A DNA stretch of 9,051 bases from Pseudomonadota bacterium (GCA_023396625.1 JAEWVY010000420.1:1-9051), one strand, 5' to 3'. Positions 1-6,691 are shown, counted from the first letter of the stretch. Translations and numbers: made by a program. Notes: generated from the sequence alone by a model not told the origin.

Positions 1-490
1 CGGCGCTGACGATCACCTTCGGACTGGCATCCTCGATCCGCGAGGCCAGTGCGCCGGACGCAAAGCCACCGAAAACCACCGAATGGATCGCCCCGATGCG
101 GGTGCAGGCCAGCATGGCGAAGGCGGCCTCGGCCACCATCGGCATGTAGATCAGCACGCGGTCGCCCTTTTTCACGCCCAATTCCTGCAGTGTCGCCGCC
201 ATGCATTGCACCTGCGCATGAAGCTCCCGGAAGGAATACACCTTTTCCTGGCCGGTCTCGGTGGACACGCAAATCAGCGCGGCCTGCTCCGCGCGGTCTT
301 TCAGATGGCGGTCCACCGCGTTGTGGCACAGGTTGGTCGTGCCGCCGGCAAACCATCGCGCAAACGGCGGATTGCTGTAGTCGCACACCTGCTGCGGCGG
401 GGTGTGCCAGTCCACGAGCTTGGCCTGCTCGGCCCAGAAGGTGTCGCGATCCTCGATGGAACGGCGGTAAAACTCGGCATAGTTCGTCAT
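1..490 (-). CDS. prpE: Propionate--CoA ligase (PrpE type), N-terminal part, cut by left window edge
   Basis: Reading the minus strand from the ATG at 490-488 gives 163 open codons running off the left edge. The enzyme joins propionate (or acetate) to CoA through an acyl-adenylate, in the cytoplasm. The visible part holds the ACAS_N region (about residues 4-60, with MTNYAEFYRRSIEDRDTFWA and NPPFARWFAGGTTNLCHNAV) and the start of the AMP-binding fold (KKGDRVLIYMPMVAEAAFAM, then IGAIHSVVFGGFA near 133-144). The NPPFARWF/TTNLCHNAVDRH wording matches PrpE more than classical Acs, from family memory. The adenylation and CoA motifs lie outside the window. A good Shine-Dalgarno, GAGGAG, sits about 7 bases before the ATG. 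The gene follows a 169-bp leader with a stem-loop (525-563). Acetyl-CoA synthetase is the alternative; the ligase class is certain. Confidence 0.93.
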   Translation of the reverse strand, partial: MTNYAEFYRRSIEDRDTFWAEQAKLVDWHTPPQQVCDYSNPPFARWFAGGTTNLCHNAVDRHLKDRAEQAALICVSTETGQEKVYSFRELHAQVQCMAATLQELGVKKGDRVLIYMPMVAEAAFAMLACTRIGAIHSVVFGGFASGALASRIEDASPKVIVSA

Positions 491-524
491 GCGTTTCTCC
501 TCGGTGCCCTGGACTGAAATGCGC

Positions 525-563
525 GCCCACCCTTCGCACCAGTGCCTGGCGCAGGGGGTGGGC
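525..563 (-). promoter_or_regulatory. Long two-part stem-loop in the leader of the PrpE-type gene
   Basis: Read on the minus strand, an outer perfect 8-bp stem GCCCACCC (563-556) / GGGTGGGC (532-525) encloses an inner 7-bp stem GCGCCAG (552-546) / CTGGTGC (542-536), one G-T pair, with a 3-base loop GCA. Only small 2-3 base internal mismatches separate them. It ends 34 bases before the prpE start codon. No T-run follows on either strand, so it is not a standard intrinsic terminator. It could be a structured 5' leader, a processed 3' end of the upstream gene, or a palindromic protein-binding site. The structure is read from the sequence; its role is unknown. Confidence 0.5.
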
Positions 564-566
564 TTC

Positions 567-601
567 TGAATTCATAATTATTCATGACGTGCTTTCGGCA
601 A
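567..601 (-). promoter_or_regulatory. Possible promoter/operator: AT-rich island with ATTCAT direct repeat
   Basis: This is the only AT-rich stretch between the isochorismatase-like gene and prpE. It contains ATTCAT twice, at 570-575 and 580-585, starts 10 bp apart (one helical turn), and on the minus strand a TAATTATGAA tract with a TTGCCG (601-596) upstream. Spacing of TTGCCG to TAATTA is 15 and to TATGAA 19, neither ideal for sigma-70. It lies just upstream of the leader stem-loop, so it is a reasonable place for the prpE promoter or an operator, but the boxes are weak. Confidence 0.28.
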
Positions 602-659
602 TCTGACGCGAATCCAAGCACCCACCCCGGCCCCGCCCGATGGGTCATATCGCAGGACT

Positions 660-1268
660 TCAGCGAATCAGTGCCTGAACCGCCTTGAACTGGGGGTGTT
701 CGGCAGTGCGTAGCCATTCGAAAGCCACCATTTCGGTGGTGAGCAGTTCAACCCCCGCCCCCGCGAGCCGATCGAAGGCGGCATCACGGTCACGTTCCTT
801 GCGCGAACCGCAGGCATCGGTCACGATCCACACGTCGAATTCATCCTCCATCAGATCCAGCGCCGTCTGCAGCAGGCAGACATGGGCCTCGCACCCGGCC
901 AGCACGATGGTTTCGCGCCCCGTGGCGGAGTCGGCGGGTGGCTTGCGCAAATGCCGGGGCAGGCTGCGTGCATTGCCTTGTGCCGCTTGGGGCCGCGGTG
1001 GCCGAAGCCAGTCACCGAGGCCCTCCTCCACGGCGCTGAATTGCATCTTGGCCAGCGTTCGTTGGCACAAACCGCGCAGTTCGGGCGGATTTTCTCCAAG
1101 TTTCGACGGGTTTTGTTCGGTGCCCCAGACCGGCACATCCAGCAGGCGCGCCATGCGGGCCAGCTTCAAGGCCTGGGCCGTCACGGCGTGGCCATCATGA
1201 ATGGCCGGCATGAGCCGAGCCTGGTAGTCGATCAGGACGAGTTGGGATTCAGAGGCGTCGAGCAGCAT
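660..1268 (-). CDS. Isochorismatase-family cysteine hydrolase
   Basis: A 202-aa cytosolic isochorismatase-fold hydrolase. The family triad is visible: Asp14 (VLIDYQARL), Lys74 (TLAKMQFSA) and nucleophile Cys131 (AGCEAHVCLLQTALDL). GTEQNPSKLG (49-58) and VVTDACGSR-like VTDACGSRKERDRDAA (149-164) are also typical. The fold cuts amide or vinyl-ether bonds of small substrates; the true substrate is not readable, and no siderophore or nicotinamide genes are nearby. I chose the ATG at 1268 although the frame stays open to 1421, because MLLDASESQLVLIDYQ matches the usual family N-terminus and the upstream part is Arg/Gly-rich noise. The ribosome binding site is weak. A Pro/Arg/Gln-rich stretch (about 88-117) makes the segment between Lys74 and the Cys strand roughly 24 residues longer than common relatives. 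It is divergent from the lipoprotein hydrolase gene (151-bp gap). Confidence 0.88.
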   Translation of the reverse strand: MLLDASESQLVLIDYQARLMPAIHDGHAVTAQALKLARMARLLDVPVWGTEQNPSKLGENPPELRGLCQRTLAKMQFSAVEEGLGDWLRPPRPQAAQGNARSLPRHLRKPPADSATGRETIVLAGCEAHVCLLQTALDLMEDEFDVWIVTDACGSRKERDRDAAFDRLAGAGVELLTTEMVAFEWLRTAEHPQFKAVQALIR

Positions 1269-1347
1269 GCTTTTCGGTCGTGGCGCCGGCCCAGCGGCAG
1301 GACCCCGATTGTGGCAGCCCCGGCGTGTCCCACGACGGCGGGTGCTG

Positions 1348-1356
1348 TGGTAGCCT
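1348..1356 (+). promoter_or_regulatory. Candidate extended -10 box before the lipoprotein hydrolase gene
   Basis: Within the 151-bp divergent gap (1269-1419), TGGTAGCCT fits the TGn plus -10 pattern (TAGCCT), 63 bases before the ATG at 1420. No convincing -35 is seen 16-18 bases upstream, so the call is weak. Nothing comparable was found for the opposite, minus-strand gene in the same gap. Confidence 0.22.
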
Positions 1357-1419
1357 GCGCGAAATCCGACGCCAGGCCCGGCCCCCGCTGGTGCCCTGGT
1401 CTCGCTGGAGGCCACGCCC

Positions 1420-2604
1420 ATGTTTCGTTTTCATCTCCGTCACCTGACCACGGTCTGCCTGACAGCCGTCGTCCTGTGGCTTCCGGCATGCGGTGGCGGC
1501 GACGGGCCGGACGACCCGCCGCCAGCCCCCGAAGTCACGGGTCGGGGCGAGCTCAAAACGTCCGACCTGGTCAACACCGTGCCGCTGGCGGACATCGTGG
1601 CCGCCGCGGAGGCCGGCATCGATGCGACCGTCTGGCAGTTCAGGCCACGGTACGCCGTCACCTCCTATCGGCTGACTTACCTGACCATCGATGGCCGGGG
1701 CGCGCCGGTGCTGGCGTCGGGCCTGGTCAGCGTGCCGGTGAAGCCCGCCGGCACCCCCAGCCCGGTGCTGAGTTACCAGCATGGCACCATCTTCAAGGAC
1801 GCGGAGGCACCGAGCCACAAGGTCGTCGCGACGGAGCCGCCCGTGCTGCTGGCCTCGCAGGGTTATATCGTGGTGGCGTCGGACTATGTCGGCTTCGGGG
1901 CGTCCCGGGGCGTGGCGCATCCCTATCTGCTGGCCGCACCCATGGCCGCGGCCGTGATCGACCTGCTGACGGCCGCCAAGACCTGGCGCGCGCGGCAGCA
2001 GGTCGAGGACAACGGCCAGTTGTTCCTCATCGGCTACTCCCAGGGGGGGCACGCCACCCTGGCCGCCCACCGGGCCATGCAGGAGGGCCGGAGCGAACAT
2101 CTCGCGCAACTGCGCCTGACGGTCCCCGGTGCCGGCCCCTACGATGTCGGGTTGACGCTGGACAGCCTGCTCGAGCGTGTGCGCGCCGAGAACCCCCTGC
2201 TCGCCGGTCTGATCAATCCTGGCCTGCTGCGGGATCTGGGGCCGGCCGTGCGCCACGAGGTGCGCCGGCTGATGTTGCGCGCCGCGATTCCCGAGGATGC
2301 GGATGTGGCCATCCAGAGCACTTTTCTCGACCACTACCTGGCCGACGACGTGGCCGCCATGGAACGCGACAGCAACGTGCGCCGTTGGGCACCCGCTCTG
2401 CCGGTGCGCCTGTTCCATGGCCAGGACGACCAGACGGTGCCTTACGTCGTCGCCAGCGAAACCCGGGCGACGATGCATGCCCTGGGCGCGGCCAGTGCGC
2501 GGCTGGCCGACTGCAGCGCCCGGCCGGCCAGCCACCTGGGTTGCGTGCAGCCCTACTTCGCCTACGCCCTGGAAGAGCTGTCGCACGTCGCCCGCGACCT
2601 GTAG
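1420..2604 (+). CDS. Lipoprotein alpha/beta hydrolase (secreted lipase/esterase-like)
   Basis: A 394-aa exported serine hydrolase. Residues 1-24 form a lipoprotein signal: basic start, hydrophobic core (LTTVCLTAVVLWLPAC) and lipobox LPAC with Cys24. Gly25 after it argues for outer-membrane sorting. A Gly/Asp/Pro-rich linker (25-40) follows. The catalytic domain shows an oxyanion-type SYQHGTIFKD (118-127), nucleophile elbow GYSQGG with Ser207, acid loop FHGQDDQTVP with Asp337 as the likely acid, and His372 in ASHLGC as the likely base. Cys365 and Cys375 flank that His and may form a disulfide, which fits a periplasmic or surface enzyme. Layout and length resemble the secretory-lipase group (PF03583) rather than short cytosolic esterases. 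It probably hydrolyses esters, possibly lipids or short polyesters; this is inference. TGGAGG at 1406-1411 is a good ribosome binding site, 8 bases from the ATG. It is divergent from the isochorismatase gene and followed by a hairpin/T-run. Confidence 0.87.
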   Translation: MFRFHLRHLTTVCLTAVVLWLPACGGGDGPDDPPPAPEVTGRGELKTSDLVNTVPLADIVAAAEAGIDATVWQFRPRYAVTSYRLTYLTIDGRGAPVLASGLVSVPVKPAGTPSPVLSYQHGTIFKDAEAPSHKVVATEPPVLLASQGYIVVASDYVGFGASRGVAHPYLLAAPMAAAVIDLLTAAKTWRARQQVEDNGQLFLIGYSQGGHATLAAHRAMQEGRSEHLAQLRLTVPGAGPYDVGLTLDSLLERVRAENPLLAGLINPGLLRDLGPAVRHEVRRLMLRAAIPEDADVAIQSTFLDHYLADDVAAMERDSNVRRWAPALPVRLFHGQDDQTVPYVVASETRATMHALGAASARLADCSARPASHLGCVQPYFAYALEELSHVARDL

Positions 2605-2642
2605 CCGCCGCCACAGCGGTTAAAGTCGGATGGTCCAGGCAT

Positions 2643-2667
2643 GGCACGACGGGCGTGCCGCCTTTTT
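2643..2667 (+). terminator. Hairpin plus T5 between the lipoprotein hydrolase and ydcH-like genes
   Basis: A perfect 6-bp stem GGCACG (2643-2648) / CGTGCC (2654-2659) with a 5-base loop ACGGG is followed after three bases by TTTTT (2663-2667). This is a short but plausible rho-independent terminator, 38 bases after the hydrolase stop codon. It ends only 4 bases before the AAGGAG of the next gene. If the TAAAGT at 2621-2626 is a -10 box, the hairpin would instead lie in the 5' leader of the YdcH gene. Confidence 0.42.
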
Positions 2668-2682
2668 CCCCAAGGAGTTCCG

Positions 2683-2907
2683 ATGTTTCCTGAATACCGC
2701 GACCTGATCACCCATCTCAAAACCAGCGACCACCACTTCACCCGCCTGTTCGACCAGCACAACGCGCTGGACCAGAAGATCAAGAACATGGAAAACCATG
2801 TGGAAAAAGGTTCGCCGGAAGAGATCGAGACGCTGAAGAAGGAAAAGCTGGCGCTCAAGGACCAGCTTTACGTCATCCTGAAGAAGGCCAGTACCACCCA
2901 GGCCTGA
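2683..2907 (+). CDS. YdcH/DUF465 family small coiled protein
   Basis: A 74-aa hydrophilic protein of the YdcH family (PF04325), whose biochemical role is not known. The family pattern is clear: FPEYRDLITHLKTSDHHFTR (2-21), then LFDQHNALDQKI (22-33) and an EEIETLKKEKLALKDQLY stretch (47-63), giving two helices likely to pair as an antiparallel coiled coil. There is no signal peptide or membrane segment. The frame could start at 2641, but I place the start at 2683 because AAGGAG (2672-2677) sits six bases upstream and FPEYRDLI is the usual family N-terminus. The upstream hairpin 2643-2667 separates it from the hydrolase gene, so it is probably its own short transcription unit. It is convergent with the SDR gene ending at 3030. 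Confidence 0.9.
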   Translation: MFPEYRDLITHLKTSDHHFTRLFDQHNALDQKIKNMENHVEKGSPEEIETLKKEKLALKDQLYVILKKASTTQA

Positions 2908-2930
2908 ACCCGGCAGACTCCCTGGCAAGC

Positions 2931-2967
2931 GGCGGGTCCTCGGCCCGCCCCAGAAAGTCCTATTTTT
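2931..2967 (+). terminator. Possible imperfect terminator after the ydcH-like gene
   Basis: A perfect stem GGCGGG (2931-2936) / CCCGCC (2944-2949) with a 7-base loop lies 23 bases after the stop codon. The T-run (TTTTT at 2963-2967) starts 13 bases beyond the stem, too far for a textbook intrinsic terminator, and it belongs to the repeat element beginning at 2961. It sits between convergent genes, where a terminator is expected. Confidence 0.33.
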
Positions 2968-3034
2968 ATAGCACACAATGACCATCTGGCGCTGGAAAAC
3001 GGCAAAATTAGTCTGATTTTCCTGGCCGATCAAT
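2961..3034. repeat. Interspersed AT-rich repeat, copy A
   Basis: Copy A runs from TATTTTTATAGC (2961-2972) through CGCTGGAAAACGGC (2990-3003) to CCGATCAAT (3026-3034). It aligns without gaps to copy B (6692-6734) over 43 bases with about 30 identities, then both are A/T-rich and end in the same nine bases. An inner inverted repeat GGAAAA (2994-2999) / TTTTCC (3017-3022) could fold. The layout (TAT..ATAGC, a CGCTGG centre, AAAAT-rich end) resembles a short intergenic repeat that I recall as common in Comamonadaceae, here decayed. It starts at the stop codon of the minus-strand SDR, so it may help end that transcript. Confidence 0.55.
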
Positions 3035-3941
3035 GGTTCACGGCCCGCAGGGCGGCTTTCAGGTCGTGACCGATCTCTGGGCGTTCGGCAAAGGGATCTG
3101 GCGGGTTCCTCAACTGCACGATGGCGTCCATGCGGGCTTGCACGTTGCCCAGCGCCTTCGGATGACTGTAGATATAGAACTGGTCCGCGGCAATGGCGTC
3201 AAACACGTTTTGCGCCACCTGGGCCGCCGACACCTTGCCTGAGCCCACGGCCTTGTCCGTCATGGCCTGGTGGATCAATTGGCTCGGCGTGGGCTGATGC
3301 GTGGCCAGTTCGTCCGGACGGTTGCGGTGGCACTGGCTGATGCCGGTGGCCACGAAATACGGGCACAGCACGCTGGCGCCAATCTGGTCAGTGACCAGCT
3401 TCAGATCCTGGTACAGCGTTTCCGTGAGGCTCACCACCGCGTGCTTGCTGACGTTGTAGACCCCCATGTTGGGCGCTGTCAGCAGGCCGGCCATGCTGGC
3501 CGTGTTGACGATATGGCCCCGATAGCCCGGGTCGTCGCGGGCTGCCGCCAGCATCATGGGGGTGAACAGGCGCACGCCATGGATCACGCCCCAGACGTTG
3601 ACGCCCAGCACCCATTCCCAGTCTTGGACGGAGTTCTCCCAGATCAGGCCGCCGACGCCGACGCCGGCGTTGTTGAAGACGAAATGCGGCGCACCAAAAC
3701 GGGCCTGCACATCCCGGGCCAGCACTTCCATCTGCGCAGCGCTGGACACGTCGACCCGGCGGGCCAGCACCGGGGCGCCGGCGGCCGCCATTTCGGCGGC
3801 TGCCCGGTCCAGCGCATCCTGCTGCACATCGACGAGCACCAGATTCATGCCCAGCTGCGCGCCGATGCGCGCGCACTCGAGGCCGAAGCCGGAGCCAGCG
3901 CCCGTGAGCACGGCGGTTTTTCCGTTGAAATCAGTCATCAT
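3030..3941 (-). CDS. SDR family oxidoreductase, last gene of the minus-strand cluster
   Basis: A 303-aa classical-type short-chain dehydrogenase/reductase, cytosolic, oxidising an alcohol or reducing a ketone with a nicotinamide cofactor. Visible motifs: cofactor loop TGAGSGFG (13-20), Asp38 at the end of the second strand (LVLVDVQ), which favours NAD over NADP, Asp64 after the third strand, NNAG (90-93), and the catalytic set Asn115, Ser149, Tyr162, Lys166 (NTASMAG, YNVSK). A C-terminal extension beyond about residue 200 (SQCHRNRPDEL onward, with IAADQFYIYSHP at 250-261) makes it longer than the usual 250 aa; such tails occur in SDRs annotated beside acyl-CoA dehydrogenases. Two ATGs are adjacent (3941, 3938) behind AAGGAA; either may start it. 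The gap to the AidB-like gene is 29 bp, so it is likely cotranscribed. The substrate is unknown. Confidence 0.92.
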   Translation of the reverse strand: MMTDFNGKTAVLTGAGSGFGLECARIGAQLGMNLVLVDVQQDALDRAAAEMAAAGAPVLARRVDVSSAAQMEVLARDVQARFGAPHFVFNNAGVGVGGLIWENSVQDWEWVLGVNVWGVIHGVRLFTPMMLAAARDDPGYRGHIVNTASMAGLLTAPNMGVYNVSKHAVVSLTETLYQDLKLVTDQIGASVLCPYFVATGISQCHRNRPDELATHQPTPSQLIHQAMTDKAVGSGKVSAAQVAQNVFDAIAADQFYIYSHPKALGNVQARMDAIVQLRNPPDPFAERPEIGHDLKAALRAVNH

Positions 3942-3970
3942 GGCGCTGTTTCCTTGAAAGTATGGTGGTT

Positions 3971-5620
3971 TCAGCGGGGCATGGCCCGCGTGATGAGGGT
4001 GTCGAAATCGGTCCCCGCGCCCAGGCTGCCGAACGTCAGGCCCCAGGCGCCGCCCAGGCGTGACTCGCAGAACGTACCGAACACGGCGGCCGGCGCGGTC
4101 TGAGCCAGCAACGCGGCCTGCACAGCCAGGGCCACATCCTGCGCCAGCCGGCGGGCCTCCATTTCCGTGGCCATCTGCTCGACACGCAAGGGCAGTTCCG
4201 CGGCCAGCCGGTCCAGTGCCGGGTGCTGTCCCTTGGCAGGCGCCAGTTCATGCGCCAGCGCGGCGGCGGCGTCGGCCTGGCGCAGGGCGCGCAACAGGTC
4301 CAGGGCCATGATGTTGCCCGCGCCTTCCCAAATCGAGTTGACCGGCATCTCGCGGTAGATGCGCGCCATGATGCCTTCGCCCCCCTCCTCCACGTAGCCA
4401 TTGCCGCCCAGGCATTCCATGGCCTCCTGCGCGAAGGCGCTGCCGCGTTTGCAGATCCAGAACTTGGCCACCGGCGTGAGCAGGCGCGACATGACCCGCT
4501 CGTGCGCGTCGCTGGGCCGATCGAACGCACGTGCCACGCGAATCGCCAGGGCGGTGGCCGCCTCTGATTCGAGCGTCAGGTCGGCCAGCACGTTACGCAT
4601 CAGCGGCTGTGCGATCAGCCGCCTGCCAAAGGCCTGGCGTTGCGCCGCGTGGTCCAGCGCGATCGCCAGTGCCTGGCGCATCAGGCCGGCGGTTCCCAGG
4701 GCGCAGTCGAGCCGGGTCATCGACCCCATGGCCAGAATCTGCGGCACGCCTCGGCCCTCCTCGCCCACCAGCCAGGCCGTGGTCTCCATGAACTCGACTT
4801 CGGCGCTGGCGTTGGCGCGGTTCCCCAGCTTGTCCTTGAGCCGCTGGATCCGCAGGGCATTGCGGCTGCCATCGGGGAGCACACGCGGCAGGAACAGGCA
4901 GGACAGGCCGCCAGGGGTATGGGCCAGAATCAGGAAGGCGTCACACATGGGCGCCGAAAAAAACCATTTGTGGCCGGTCACGCGAAAGCGCTGGCCCCAG
5001 GCATCCTCGCCATCGGGCACGCCCCGTGTGGTGTTGGCGCGCACGTCGGAGCCCCCCTGCTTCTCCGTCATGCCCATGCCCATGGTCGCGCCCGTCTTGT
5101 CGCGCCAGGGCCTGAGCACGGGGTCGTAGCTGCGGCTGGTCAGCAGGGGCGCCCAGTCGGCGTGGATCGCGGCGTTGCTGCGCAGCGCCGGCGTGACGGC
5201 GTAGGTCATGGAGATGGGGCACAGCATGGAGGGCTCCAGCTCGGTGAAGAGCATGAAGCCGGCCGCACGCCGCACGTGGGCATGCCCGCTGGCCTGCTCC
5301 GCCGCCGAAAACGGCGTGCCGTGCAGGCCCGCACCCACGGCCGCGGCCATCAAGGCGTGGTAGCTCGGGTGAAATTCGACCTCATCGATGCGGTGGCCCT
5401 GGCGGCTGTGGCTGCGCAGTTCGGGGGGGTGCGCGTTGGCCAGGCGGGCATGCCTTTGCATGTGGGCTGTCCCCAGCTGCGCTCCCAGGGCCTGCAGTTC
5501 AGCCGTATCGAGTCCTGGCGCATTGAAACGGAGCGCGGACTGCAGGGCCCGGTTGCCGGCCAGCAGGTTGTAGTCGACCAGTGGATCGGACTGGTTGAAG
5601 ATTTCATGCGTGGCGTGCAT
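3971..5620 (-). CDS. AidB-like acyl-CoA dehydrogenase
   Basis: A 549-aa flavoprotein of the acyl-CoA dehydrogenase superfamily, close in length and motifs to the AidB branch (E. coli AidB is about 540 aa). In order: the N-terminal AidB-type segment FNQSDPLVDYNLLAGNRAL (8-26), the FAD/substrate signature GMGMTEKQGGSDVRAN (181-196), VTGHKWFFSAPMCDAF (214-229), RQAFGRRLIAQPLMRNVLAD (328-347), ECLGGNGYVEE (402-412) and REMPVNSIWEGAGN (423-436). Glu432 occupies the catalytic-base position. A helical tail fills residues 440-549. E. coli AidB belongs to the Ada alkylation response, but here there is no ada or alkA nearby and the neighbours are oxidoreductases, so alpha,beta-dehydrogenation of an acyl-CoA is the likelier job (inference). 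AAGGAGAG precedes the ATG. Gaps are 32 bp to the MDR gene upstream and 29 bp to the SDR downstream. Confidence 0.92.
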   Translation of the reverse strand: MHATHEIFNQSDPLVDYNLLAGNRALQSALRFNAPGLDTAELQALGAQLGTAHMQRHARLANAHPPELRSHSRQGHRIDEVEFHPSYHALMAAAVGAGLHGTPFSAAEQASGHAHVRRAAGFMLFTELEPSMLCPISMTYAVTPALRSNAAIHADWAPLLTSRSYDPVLRPWRDKTGATMGMGMTEKQGGSDVRANTTRGVPDGEDAWGQRFRVTGHKWFFSAPMCDAFLILAHTPGGLSCLFLPRVLPDGSRNALRIQRLKDKLGNRANASAEVEFMETTAWLVGEEGRGVPQILAMGSMTRLDCALGTAGLMRQALAIALDHAAQRQAFGRRLIAQPLMRNVLADLTLESEAATALAIRVARAFDRPSDAHERVMSRLLTPVAKFWICKRGSAFAQEAMECLGGNGYVEEGGEGIMARIYREMPVNSIWEGAGNIMALDLLRALRQADAAAALAHELAPAKGQHPALDRLAAELPLRVEQMATEMEARRLAQDVALAVQAALLAQTAPAAVFGTFCESRLGGAWGLTFGSLGAGTDFDTLITRAMPR

Positions 5621-5652
5621 TGCCTCTCCTTGTCCCTCGCCGGCTCGCGGTG

Positions 5653-6669
5653 TCAGATGAGTTTGACCAGCTGTTTGCCGAAGTTCCTGCCCTTGAGCAG
5701 GCCGATGAAGGCCCCCGGCGCGGCCGCGATGCCCTGCGCCACGGATTCACGCGGACGCAGTTTGCCGGTGGCGACCAGGGAGCCCAGTTCCGCCAGTGCC
5801 TCGGGCCAGACCTCCATGTGCTCGCTGACAATGAAACCCTGGATCTTCAGCCGGTTCACCAGGATCAGGGCCGGATGGGTCAGAGGCAGCGGGGCGCCAT
5901 CGTAGCCGGCGATCATGCCGCACACGGCAATGCGGCCAAACGCGTTCATGCGCAGCAGCACGGCGTCGAGCACCATGCCGCCGACATTCTCGAAGTAGCC
6001 GTCGATGCCGTCCGGACAGGCGGCCTTGAGTGCCTTGGACAGCGAGACGGCATCCCGATGGAGCTTGTAGTCCACGCAGGCATCGAAGCCCAGTTCATCG
6101 ACCGCGTAGGCGCATTTTTCAGGGCCGCCAGCGATGCCGACCACCCGGCAGCCACGCGCCTTGGCCAGCGCGGCGAAAGCACTGCCCACCGCCCCCGTGG
6201 CGGCGCTCACGACCATGGTTTCCCCGGCCTTGGGTTCGATGATCCTGACCAGGCCGTACCAGGCGGTCACCCCCGGCATGCCGACGGCGCCAAGGTAATG
6301 GCTCAACGGCACATGGGTGGTGTCCACCTTGCGCAGCGCGCCGGGCTGGCTGGCGTCCACCACGCTGTATTCCTGCCAGCCGCCCATGCCGACCACCTTG
6401 TCTCCGGGCGAAAAACGGGGGTGCCGGGAGGCCGCCACCTCACCGACGGTGCCCCCGATCATCACTTCGCCCAGTGGCTGGGGTTGGGCATAGCTCTTGC
6501 CCGCATTCATGCGGCCGCGCATGTAAGGGTCCAGGCTCAGATAGTGGTGCTGCACCAGCACCTGACCTTCCTGCAGCGCCGGTGTTTCCGTGGTGACGAG
6601 CCTGAAGTTGGCCTCGGTGGCTTCCCCTTCAGGGCGGCTGTCAAGCACGATCTGCTGGTTGCGGGGCAT
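5653..6669 (-). CDS. NADP-dependent MDR oxidoreductase (CurA / leukotriene-B4 dehydrogenase type)
   Basis: A 338-aa zinc-free medium-chain dehydrogenase/reductase, cytosolic. Members reduce the C=C bond of alpha,beta-unsaturated ketones or aldehydes with NADPH. Signatures: LSLDPYMRGRMN (44-55), MIGGTVGEV (70-78), FSPGDKVVGMGGWQEY (86-101), VGMPGVTAWYGL (129-140), the nucleotide-binding SAATGAVGS (155-163), GGPEKC with Lys185 (181-186), typical for binding the NADP 2'-phosphate, VDYK (199-202) and YFENVGG (225-231). No zinc-ligand Cys/His set is seen. The length matches the family. AAAGGAG lies 6 bases before the ATG at 6669. It is the first gene after the largest gap in the minus-strand train (87 bp, holding repeat copy B), so it may start its own transcript; the AidB-like gene follows 32 bp later. 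Beside acyl-CoA dehydrogenases it may reduce an enone intermediate; the substrate is not known. Confidence 0.92.
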   Translation of the reverse strand: MPRNQQIVLDSRPEGEATEANFRLVTTETPALQEGQVLVQHHYLSLDPYMRGRMNAGKSYAQPQPLGEVMIGGTVGEVAASRHPRFSPGDKVVGMGGWQEYSVVDASQPGALRKVDTTHVPLSHYLGAVGMPGVTAWYGLVRIIEPKAGETMVVSAATGAVGSAFAALAKARGCRVVGIAGGPEKCAYAVDELGFDACVDYKLHRDAVSLSKALKAACPDGIDGYFENVGGMVLDAVLLRMNAFGRIAVCGMIAGYDGAPLPLTHPALILVNRLKIQGFIVSEHMEVWPEALAELGSLVATGKLRPRESVAQGIAAAPGAFIGLLKGRNFGKQLVKLI

Positions 6670-6691
6670 GAAAAACTCCTTTTGTAACTAT

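Noticed and set aside
487..717. 76-aa minus-strand frame in the prpE leader
   Set aside because: It crosses the isochorismatase stop and the stem-loop, has no ribosome binding site or family features, and its end overlaps the start of prpE.
1249..2586. 445-aa minus-strand frame opposite the lipoprotein hydrolase
   Set aside because: His/Gln/Gly/Arg-rich composition with no motif; it is the antisense shadow of a gene with lipobox, Ser207, Asp337 and His372.
882..2693. 603-aa plus-strand reading frame overlapping the isochorismatase-like and lipoprotein genes
   Set aside because: It is Arg/Gly/Ala/Pro-rich with no recognisable domain, and it crosses two genes with clear catalytic motifs in other frames. 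This is a usual effect of GC-rich coding DNA.
4036..4530. 164-aa minus-strand frame inside the AidB-like gene
   Set aside because: Out-of-frame Arg/Trp/Pro-rich shadow; the main frame is intact through to its stop.
4640..5905. 421-aa plus-strand frame antisense to the AidB-like and MDR genes
   Set aside because: It spans the boundary of two well-supported minus-strand genes and shows only low-complexity His/Gly/Arg/Gln composition.
5620..6687. 355-aa plus-strand frame antisense to the MDR gene
   Set aside because: No domain, shadow-type composition, and the MDR gene on the other strand has complete family motifs.
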